Shown: positions 5,501-11,180 of the stretch, one piece after another
Layout of the letters: each line of letters starts with the position of its first letter
Position numbering within the stretch: position 1 is the first letter of the stretch
NCBI GenBank assembly: GCA_964622375.1
Contig: CAZUQA010000078.1
Location: 1-11,180 of the forward strand
Length of the DNA: 11,180 bases
From: CAZUQA01 sp964622375
GTDB lineage: Bacteria; Bacillota_I; Bacilli_A; Erysipelotrichales; Erysipelotrichaceae
Direction: 5' to 3'
Program-made: the position numbers and the translations under genes
Notes under the pieces: model-generated
Seen by the model: only the letters and a program-made list of their open reading frames with translations
The model's database searches: none
Told to the model about the DNA's origin: nothing

Positions 5501-7200
5501 TGTGTCCCCTCTAAGACTCGCAACAGTTCTTCGGCAGCTTTGTTTAATCCCACATTATTGTCCGACAAGCCTAAATGACTGTAGATTTCTCCGACAAAAA
5601 TATCATTGTTAAAGAGTTGCTTAAAAGTCTTGTCAAAAATCTTATCACATTGATTTTGTCTTTGCATCGGACCGAAAGGATTGGCAAAATAAGTCTGCGT
5701 TAAACCTTTCTCATCGGTGGTGCCTAAGGCAATTCGTTTACCGGCAATAAAAACTTCTTTTGCTTCTTCAAAGCTGTTAAAACGCTTGATACCCAAGTCC
5801 GCAGTATAATTGTTGGCGTACAACATCATGTCAACCCGATGAGCTTTGATTACTTCTTTATAGGAGTTCACCGGTAGCACCAAGCGGGCATTGGATAAAT
5901 GCGGATTAAAGAAAATCGAACGGTCCATATCTTTATAGGGTGAACCTTTTTCCAAATCATCCAAACGAATAAAGGCGCCGATTTCCGTTCCGCTGCAATA
6001 AACTTCACCATCTTTGATAAACATCTTTCCCATATCGTCGTAAATGATGTCCATTTTTTCAATCCGGTCACTGGCTAAGTTTTGTAAAGCTTCAATTGAT
6101 TCGGATTTCCCGGCTCCGGAATCACCGACAATCACCACGCCCTTTTTGATACCGGACTTAAAACTGATATTGATCATGGCACCGTGTATCGGTAAATCGC
6201 CATCGGCTATTGCCCGGATATTATGTAGAGTTAAAGTGGTCTTCTTTAAATAACCGAAATAGTCGATCTTATCGGCATTATAAGAGACCGAACCGATGAC
6301 CAAATTATTCTGGCGATCATCATAATAACAAACTGCATCTTTATCATCTTGATTACCAAACAACAAAATCAAATCAGGACAGCGATTGGCACAATCAAAA
6401 TCAGCCGCCAATTCAAACAAACCGCTCAAAGCGACAATACTCGGTAAAAAATCACGGTGAAAATAGATAAACGCCAGTAAAGTGCCGACCTTAGCCGGAT
6501 AAATCATCCACTCATCTTTGTTAAACCGGAAAGTGTTTAAAGGATTCTCTTTTAGCTCGATAAACTTACCTTCTCTTTTATTACTTTTAGGATAGAGTAT
6601 CAGCGGCGTACGTAGCATCATGGCATCAATAAAAGGTATTTTCTTCAGTTTTTCATAGTAGCTTTCCGGTAGTTTGGTTTTAAAATCCCGCAAGACCACT
6701 GCGGCATTGGTCCCGGCTTGCAGTTGGCGATAAACCCGGTTTTTTGAACCCCGAATTTTTTCCTGAATAGCCCGATAAAAACCGATGACTAAATTGTTGA
6801 AGCGGGTATCACTGTCGATGAAGCGGGCGCTTTGATTATCACTGCCGCTATCGGCATGAATCAAACTGAAACGTTGAAATTTACGCCAGTAATTATAGAT
6901 GTCTTCGACAATACTATCCATTATTGCCAAATCGCGCAAATAAGGATGTTCACAATCCTTGATTTCAAAGACATAAAGCATTTTAAATAAGCGAGTCAGC
7001 TCTTTAGCAGCAGTATCTTTCTTGCCATCAGCCACCAGAAATTGATAGAACTCATCCTGATGTTTTTTTGTGTGTTCAATATAGTCGCTTAAAAAAGCCG
7101 TAAAATACCCGGAATTGGCTAAATCTTGGACATCATTAAAATATCTTTGGGCAAAGTTGAATATCACCAGATTGTGACTACGATAGATATCTTCCTTCAT
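5497..7200 (-). CDS. Divergent ATP-PEP-carboxykinase-like P-loop protein
   Basis: The 567 residues belong to the PEPCK/HPr-kinase fold. By eye the C-terminal half follows ATP-dependent PEPCK in order: YFGYLKK at 314-320 (like YYAGEMKK, with Lys320 at the metal-ligand lysine), His340 at the metal-ligand histidine, the kinase P-loop GDSGAGKSES at 359-368, IIYDDMG at 385-391 with the two metal-binding aspartates, Arg439 in a NAR..LP block, and a region near 477-510 resembling the stretch before the PEPCK C-terminus. The P-loop with Ser-Glu after the Lys is closer to HPr kinase than to the GTGKTT of PEPCK. The N-terminal ~300 residues are longer than in PEPCK and unrecognised; I could not find the oxaloacetate-binding RSPKD motif. 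The start at 7200 is chosen because TTAGGAG precedes it; a TTG at 7242 lies inside the upstream gene. True PEPCK, a protein kinase or another phosphotransferase are all possible. Confidence 0.8.
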   Translation of the reverse strand: MKEDIYRSHNLVIFNFAQRYFNDVQDLANSGYFTAFLSDYIEHTKKHQDEFYQFLVADGKKDTAAKELTRLFKMLYVFEIKDCEHPYLRDLAIMDSIVEDIYNYWRKFQRFSLIHADSGSDNQSARFIDSDTRFNNLVIGFYRAIQEKIRGSKNRVYRQLQAGTNAAVVLRDFKTKLPESYYEKLKKIPFIDAMMLRTPLILYPKSNKREGKFIELKENPLNTFRFNKDEWMIYPAKVGTLLAFIYFHRDFLPSIVALSGLFELAADFDCANRCPDLILLFGNQDDKDAVCYYDDRQNNLVIGSVSYNADKIDYFGYLKKTTLTLHNIRAIADGDLPIHGAMINISFKSGIKKGVVIVGDSGAGKSESIEALQNLASDRIEKMDIIYDDMGKMFIKDGEVYCSGTEIGAFIRLDDLEKGSPYKDMDRSIFFNPHLSNARLVLPVNSYKEVIKAHRVDMMLYANNYTADLGIKRFNSFEEAKEVFIAGKRIALGTTDEKGLTQTYFANPFGPMQRQNQCDKIFDKTFKQLFNNDIFVGEIYSHLGLSDNNVGLNKAAEELLRVLEGTQ

Positions 7201-7207
7201 AAATCTC

Positions 7208-7936
7208 CTAACTGTTTCTTTGTCGATAAACCTCAAAAGCAACTACCGCTACCGCGGAAGCGCTATTTAGCGCGTTATGAAAATCGTTTTGATAAGGAAT
7301 GTAAATATTCTGTTGGGCTAAACTCATTATCTCTGCCGACAAACCGCGCTTCTCCCCGCCTAAACAGATAACCACTCCTCTATTGAAATCCTGTTGATAG
7401 ATACTGTTGGCAGCTTTACGGGCACAACAGAGAATATCTACACCATTATACTTTAATTCCTTTAAGATTTCATCCGGACAATCAAGGTGATACTGCGGCA
7501 GAAATTCACTGGCACCGGCGCTGCTGCGACAGACCACTAATTCGGCATTTTGCCAATCACGCTTAGCGCTAATCACCCCCTGACAACCGGCAGCATAAAG
7601 GCTACGTAAGGCATAGCCGTAGTTATAAGGATCTTCAATACCTTCCAACAAAGCAATAAAAGGCTTTTCGATTTTTAGTAGCTCTTTATGGTTTAAACTC
7701 CGATATTCTTCGACTTCACTACAGATTCCGCCATGTTGTTTACCGCTACACATTTCCGCAATGGCATCTTTGGTAGTTAAAACAACTTCGATGTTTTCTT
7801 GTCTGCAGAGTTTTTCAATAAAGCGAAAATTGGCGTCTTCTTTCAGCTTTTTCTCACTGATAAAAACCCGATTCACTTTTCTTTTTTTGCCTTGTATGGC
7901 TGCCTTTACACTGATGGCCCCTTCAAATATCATCAT
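7208..7936 (-). CDS. SpoU/TrmH-family RNA 2'-O-methyltransferase
   Basis: Transfers a methyl group from S-adenosylmethionine to a ribose 2'-OH in rRNA or tRNA. Residues 1-78 form the small substrate-binding domain of the RlmB type, with SGKQHGGICSEVEEY at 64-78. The SPOUT catalytic domain follows. Motif 1 is EDPYNYGYALRSLYAAG at 101-117, with Asn105 and the catalytic Arg111. Motif 2 is LGGEKRGLS at 192-200. Motif 3 is IPYQ..ALNSASA at 213-228, with ALNSA in place of the usual SLNVS. The deep trefoil-knot family is secure; the target nucleotide is not, and TrmH, RlmB or an unassigned rRNA enzyme are all possible. AAGGA lies 6 nt before the first of two ATGs. The gene overlaps the upstream U32 gene by 14 nt and ends 7 nt before the PEPCK-like gene. 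Confidence 0.92.
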   Translation of the reverse strand: MMIFEGAISVKAAIQGKKRKVNRVFISEKKLKEDANFRFIEKLCRQENIEVVLTTKDAIAEMCSGKQHGGICSEVEEYRSLNHKELLKIEKPFIALLEGIEDPYNYGYALRSLYAAGCQGVISAKRDWQNAELVVCRSSAGASEFLPQYHLDCPDEILKELKYNGVDILCCARKAANSIYQQDFNRGVVICLGGEKRGLSAEIMSLAQQNIYIPYQNDFHNALNSASAVAVVAFEVYRQRNS

Positions 7937-9143
7937 TGTTTTCCTTTCTGATGAAAGCCCCGACCGTCAAGGGAAATTCTACCGGTAAATAAGCCAGCAT
8001 CATCGGCTTGTTGGCAATCTCGATTTCAGTCATAGTTTCATCGTAAATCTTCGCGACTTTAAAATAGCGCTTTTCTTCAACTTTATTTGCCTCTATCACT
8101 TCTAGATAGTCATTAACTTTGATCAAATTGCGTACTTGGATTTTTACCATTTTCTTTTCTTGGTTATAGTCCAACACATTGGCGACATACTGATTGTTGA
8201 CGAAATTGCTCTCTTTTTGATAAAGATAAGCACTACTGTTGATTTCCCCGGCTAAAAAACCAAGGGCGGTACTGCGGTTTTCCGCTTTAGCCAGTTCTTT
8301 TAAATAGTAAGGCAAACGCGCTGTTGCCAAATCCGGGTTTTCATAATACAAATCGATAAACTCGCGATAGGTTTTGGTTAAAATCGCAATATAGTAAGCG
8401 CTTTTCATGCGTCCTTCGATTTTTAAGCTACTGATACCACTTTCAATTAATTCCGGAACAAAGGCTAACCCGCAGAGATCTTTAGAGCTAAGTGAGAAAT
8501 AACAGTCATCCTGACTAACTTTTCTTTCACCGGCAAACAAATGGTAATCCCAGCGACAGGATTGAGCACAACCGCCACGATTGGCATCACGACCTGTCAT
8601 TTCATTGCTCATGATGCAACGTCCGGAATAATTACTGCACAAAGCGCCATGAATAAAGACCTCCAAATCGATAGAACTATTCTGTTTTAAATTCTTAATT
8701 GACTCTAATGACAGTTCACGAGCTAAAATGATACGATCTGCTCCCAAATCTTGAAAGTAAGCACAATCCAAACTATTCAACAAAGATAACTGGGTACTCA
8801 TGTGAAACTGATATTTTAAGTTCAACCGTTTTTTCAAACTTAATAAATAAGGACTGGCAACAATGACGGCATCACAAGCGCTAGCATCCAGTTGTTTCAG
8901 ATAATCAGTAAGGCCGTCCATATCTTCATCGTGGAAAAGCATGTTAACGGTAACATAGATTTTCCGCTGTCGCTGATGAGCATAATCAACAGCTTCCTTA
9001 ATATCGTCCAAGCTGAAGTTAGAAGCCCGATGACGTAAGGAATAAGCTAACCCACCAATATAGACAGCATCCGCCCCAAAATCAATCGCTGTTTTACAAC
9101 GCGCTAAATCCCCGGCCGGTATCAAAAGTTCAATCTTATTCAT
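7923..9143 (-). CDS. U32-family tRNA U34 hydroxylation protein, TrhP2 (YrrO)-like
   Basis: Belongs to the U32 'peptidase' family, whose TrhP members are needed for prephenate-dependent 5-hydroxylation of tRNA wobble uridine rather than proteolysis. The 406 residues match the length of B. subtilis YrrO (about 420). The N-terminal TIM-barrel-like part starts LLIPAGDL...GADAVYIGG. The U32 signature is EVFIHGALCSNYSGRCIMS at 161-179. Candidate cluster-binding cysteines are Cys169, Cys176, Cys192 or Cys196, and Cys224 (in SSKDLCGL), a pattern like that of related [4Fe-4S] U32 proteins. SLKIEGRMKS at 239-248 is also typical. A C-terminal beta-rich domain spans about 305-400. GAGGT precedes the ATG. 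The gene overlaps the YrrN-like partner by 8 nt and the methyltransferase by 14 nt. The Nfu-type protein encoded at 2827 is a conceivable cluster donor. Confidence 0.9.
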   Translation of the reverse strand: MNKIELLIPAGDLARCKTAIDFGADAVYIGGLAYSLRHRASNFSLDDIKEAVDYAHQRQRKIYVTVNMLFHDEDMDGLTDYLKQLDASACDAVIVASPYLLSLKKRLNLKYQFHMSTQLSLLNSLDCAYFQDLGADRIILARELSLESIKNLKQNSSIDLEVFIHGALCSNYSGRCIMSNEMTGRDANRGGCAQSCRWDYHLFAGERKVSQDDCYFSLSSKDLCGLAFVPELIESGISSLKIEGRMKSAYYIAILTKTYREFIDLYYENPDLATARLPYYLKELAKAENRSTALGFLAGEINSSAYLYQKESNFVNNQYVANVLDYNQEKKMVKIQVRNLIKVNDYLEVIEANKVEEKRYFKVAKIYDETMTEIEIANKPMMLAYLPVEFPLTVGAFIRKENNDDI

Positions 9144-10023
9144 CGCCGACCTCGATTTTGGCTTTGCTTGTCTTCTTGTAGTAAAAACCGTTGTAGTATG
9201 CTTTATTAGCTACTAAGGGTAGTTTTTCCTGAGCCTGATTCAGATCAATTTCCCCCAACAGATAACAGCGATATATTTCAATCACTTGCTCTTGTACTTC
9301 CCGGCTAATAAACAAGGGGTCGATAATCAGACAACAACAATATTCCGCCAGTATTTTCAGCTCAGCTAAGCTTTCTAAAACCGCAGCTGAATAGATACTG
9401 CTTCCCCGGGTTTCCTGAAGTAGTGGCATTTTCCCGGTTCTGGTAGTTTCCTGAATACTATAGCTTTCCTGTCGACAATAAGTATCTTCAATATATTCGA
9501 AGTAGCTGCTTAGAAACTTTCTTTTGCTTAGCGCAAGACTTATGTGGCCAAATACTTTTAAGGCACATTTGCCGGGATTGGATTTGGCAATCTCCACTAT
9601 CTCAGCTAATGTAATAGCTGGTGACAAGATGATCGTTTGGTTTCTTTGGCCGTAAAAAGCCGCATCATAACGATTGGTAATCAGGGTATCGGCGCTATAG
9701 ATTAAAGCTCCGGGATACTTAAGTGTTTGGGCTACTTGATAAACCGCCAAAGAGCTGTAAAGTATGCCGGTTATATTGTGCTCTTTGCACCAAAGCACAG
9801 CATCTTTCAGCTGTGCTAAATCACTTTCTTCGTAAGCTAAATTCAAAGCTAACCACAGCTTTTTGTTTTGTTGTTGCAAAGTGTGGTTTAGTTTCGCAAT
9901 TTCTTCATAGTCGAAATAGGTGGGACAACGCCAACTTAAATCTTTTAAGCCGACATAATAAATATCAGCCGGCAAATAGGAAATTTGAGAACAACTCACT
10001 AAAGCACTGACCAGTTCTGCCAT
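9136..10023 (-). CDS. U32-family partner protein, TrhP1 (YrrN)-like
   Basis: A 295-residue U32 paralogue, close in length to B. subtilis YrrN (about 310). It lacks the cysteine signature of its neighbour, as expected of this subgroup, and keeps the corresponding core stretch VFGHISLALSKRKFL at 157-171. The ending YYNGFYYKKT at 276-285 is typical of the family. The YrrN-YrrO order is the same as in Bacillus, where both are needed redundantly or together for wobble-uridine 5-hydroxylation, so a joint role in that modification is inferred. There is no Shine-Dalgarno sequence. Instead TGTTATAAT ends 6 nt before the ATG, which suggests a leaderless transcript. It is the first gene of the five-gene unit and overlaps the next gene by 8 nt. 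Confidence 0.85.
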   Translation of the reverse strand: MAELVSALVSCSQISYLPADIYYVGLKDLSWRCPTYFDYEEIAKLNHTLQQQNKKLWLALNLAYEESDLAQLKDAVLWCKEHNITGILYSSLAVYQVAQTLKYPGALIYSADTLITNRYDAAFYGQRNQTIILSPAITLAEIVEIAKSNPGKCALKVFGHISLALSKRKFLSSYFEYIEDTYCRQESYSIQETTRTGKMPLLQETRGSSIYSAAVLESLAELKILAEYCCCLIIDPLFISREVQEQVIEIYRCYLLGEIDLNQAQEKLPLVANKAYYNGFYYKKTSKAKIEVGDE

Positions 10024-10029
10024 AGCTTA

Positions 10030-10070
10030 ATTATAACAAAACCAGACACTAATGTTATTTTTCTGTTATA
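10030..10070 (-). promoter_or_regulatory. Extended -10 promoter abutting the trhP1-like start, within an inverted repeat
   Basis: On the minus strand TGTTATAAT occupies 10038-10030. A start 7 nt downstream would fall on the A of the ATG at 10023, so the mRNA would be leaderless. TATAACAAAA (10032-10041) is mirrored by TTTTCTGTTATA (10059-10070) with one bulged base. This inverted repeat of about 10 bp overlaps the -10 and could be an operator or a weak stem. No -35 is evident. Confidence 0.45.
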
Positions 10071-10074
10071 CTTC

Positions 10075-10776
10075 TCAGTTACTGCGAAAAGGTTTTTTCC
10101 CGGAACGAATCTGTTGTTTCCACCGACAAGCATCATTGAGATGCATTAATAAATGGCGCGTTGGCGGCATCAGCAGCAGCCCAGCTACATCCTTGCTTCC
10201 CCAATAATCCAGTAACCAAATAGAATTTTCATCTTCACTGACGGCTTTACTGTCTCGCAACAACTCAAGCCCTGCTGCTCTGACTTTGCGAAATAAATCT
10301 TCAGCTTTCAACTGCTTTACGATGCTTTGAGTTTGTTTGCCGACCGCATTACGATAGTTGAGCAAGTCCTTAATACTTAAGCTTTTGCTAAGTGTCATTA
10401 TTTCATCGTCATTTAGGGAATTGGCAGTGTCACAAATCGGACTATTGAGCTTGACTCGCAGTTTTTCATCAAACAGTTGGTGCTCTTCTTGCACTAAAAC
10501 TGCCATTGTCATATCTTCAATGCGACTAATATGCCACAAGACCCAAGCTATAGTTTCGGCTTTGTTATCCGGCATTATACAGTACTCTGTCTCTGATAAA
10601 TCGCCAAGCAAGGCATCAACAGCATTACCACTACTACCTGTGACTATCCCACAATGCAGTTGACCGTGCAGGTCAAGAAAGAGGGCTTGGGCTTGTTGCC
10701 ATTTATCAGCTTGGCGGATAATCTGACTTAAGACTTTATGTTGCTGGCTTAATTCTTCGCCAAAGTATTTGCCCAT
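10075..10776 (-). CDS. DinB-superfamily putative metalloprotein
   Basis: The 233 residues have the layout of the DinB/YfiT four-helix-bundle family, most members of which carry a three-histidine metal site and have no known substrate; some are thiol-dependent transferases. The site is visible as His82 in LWHISRIED (80-88) and the His208-x3-His212 pair in PTRHLLMHLNDA (206-217). ETIAWVLWHISRIED is a typical second-helix motif. The start ATG at 10776 lies 8 nt after the kbl stop and has no clear Shine-Dalgarno sequence, so translation may be coupled to kbl. It ends 51 nt before the trhP1-like start. Whether read-through from kbl continues into the U32 operon is open. Confidence 0.82.
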   Translation of the reverse strand: MGKYFGEELSQQHKVLSQIIRQADKWQQAQALFLDLHGQLHCGIVTGSSGNAVDALLGDLSETEYCIMPDNKAETIAWVLWHISRIEDMTMAVLVQEEHQLFDEKLRVKLNSPICDTANSLNDDEIMTLSKSLSIKDLLNYRNAVGKQTQSIVKQLKAEDLFRKVRAAGLELLRDSKAVSEDENSIWLLDYWGSKDVAGLLLMPPTRHLLMHLNDACRWKQQIRSGKKPFRSN

Positions 10777-10784
10777 ACTGATAT

Positions 10785-11180
10785 TTATTGCTCTGCCATT
10801 ACTTCGGTAATTACTCTGAGCGCTGTATCGATGTTTTGGTAACTTAGCGCATCGGAAACCTGCAGACGGATTCTCGCACTGCCTTCCGGCACCACGGGGA
10901 AACCAAAGCCGATGGCGAAAACTCCCCGTTCAATCATTTTTTGGGAAACCTTGATAGCTTTAGCAGTTTCTTTGACAATTATCGGGATTATAGCCGCATC
11001 GCCCTCTAAAGGCTCTAAACCGGCTTCCTTTATTTTGTTACGCAGATATCGTGTTTTTTCTTGCAAGGAGCTGACAATTTGCGGATTTTTATCCACATAG
11101 TTAATGGCGGCAATAGCGATACCACAAAGCACCGGCGCTAAACCGTTAGAGAATAAATGGGGCCGTGACTTTTGAATCAA
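10785..11180 (-). CDS. kbl: 2-amino-3-ketobutyrate CoA ligase (glycine C-acetyltransferase), C-terminal part
   Basis: Only the last 131 codons lie in the window; the gene runs off the right edge, and the first codon here (TTG) is an internal Leu. The product cleaves 2-amino-3-oxobutyrate with CoA to glycine and acetyl-CoA in threonine degradation, as a PLP enzyme of the alpha-oxoamine synthase family. Diagnostic stretches are RPHLFSNGLAP at 6-16 of the fragment, IIPIIV, and GFGFPVVPEGSARIRLQVS at 91-109, whose Arg-Ile-Arg holds the carboxylate-binding arginine. The PLP lysine lies outside the window. The PVVP.G.ARIR sequence favours Kbl over 8-amino-7-oxononanoate synthase, but BioF cannot be fully excluded from this part alone. 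The DinB-like gene begins 8 nt after its stop. Confidence 0.88.
   Translation of the reverse strand: MIQKSRPHLFSNGLAPVLCGIAIAAINYVDKNPQIVSSLQEKTRYLRNKIKEAGLEPLEGDAAIIPIIVKETAKAIKVSQKMIERGVFAIGFGFPVVPEGSARIRLQVSDALSYQNIDTALRVITEVMAEQ

Noticed and set aside
7201..7242. TTG start extending the PEPCK-like protein by 14 residues
   Set aside because: It would lie inside the methyltransferase gene, and it ignores the well-placed TTAGGAG before the ATG at 7200.
1..11180. CRISPR arrays, tRNA or rRNA genes, insertion sequences, phage genes or defence systems
   Set aside because: No regularly spaced repeats, cloverleaf with conserved tRNA bases, transposase motifs or defence-type domains could be seen on either strand.

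Overview
The window reads as a compact chromosomal segment of a low-to-moderate GC Bacillota (Firmicutes) bacterium. The grounds are AGGAGG-type ribosome binding sites, the short (about 420-residue) glucose-6-phosphate isomerase, the tandem pair of U32 proteins that matches the YrrN/YrrO (TrhP1/TrhP2) layout of Bacillus, and the DUF212 'divergent PAP2' gene. No transposase, phage gene, CRISPR array, rRNA or tRNA was found. The genus cannot be fixed from the sequence.

Layout from left to right. Positions 1-570 carry no convincing gene. Bases 24-174 form four hairpins in close succession and 175-570 is AT-rich sequence. Positions 571-2280 (minus strand) hold pgi followed by a small membrane protein with a charged tail. 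A 86-bp divergent promoter region (2281-2366) separates pgi from a plus-strand pair, a DUF212 membrane protein and an Nfu-type iron-sulfur scaffold (2367-3066), which ends in a terminator at 3088-3118. A lone secreted or lipid-anchored protein of unknown function follows on the minus strand (3094-3624).

Positions 3767-10023 (minus strand) look like one transcription unit of five genes, read from right to left: a YrrN-like U32 protein, a YrrO-like U32 protein with the Fe-S cysteines, a SpoU/TrmH-family RNA 2'-O-methyltransferase, a divergent ATP-PEP-carboxykinase-like protein, and an NAD synthetase. The genes overlap by 8, 14 and 4 nt, with one 7-nt gap. The unit appears to start at an extended -10 promoter lying directly against the first start codon, and it ends in a symmetric hairpin at 3704-3745. 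Upstream on the same strand are a DinB-superfamily protein (10075-10776) and the 3' part of a 2-amino-3-ketobutyrate CoA ligase (kbl), cut by the window edge.

The operon joins translation-related RNA modification (wobble-uridine hydroxylation and 2'-O-methylation) to central metabolism (PEP and NAD). Two members depart from expectation. The NAD synthetase keeps its synthetase motifs, but its glutaminase domain has alanine where the catalytic cysteine should be. The PEPCK-like protein keeps the metal and nucleotide motifs in an unusual overall architecture. The hairpin cluster at 24-174 is the most structured non-coding sequence in the window. None of these amounts to a proven new system; they are the points most worth testing.
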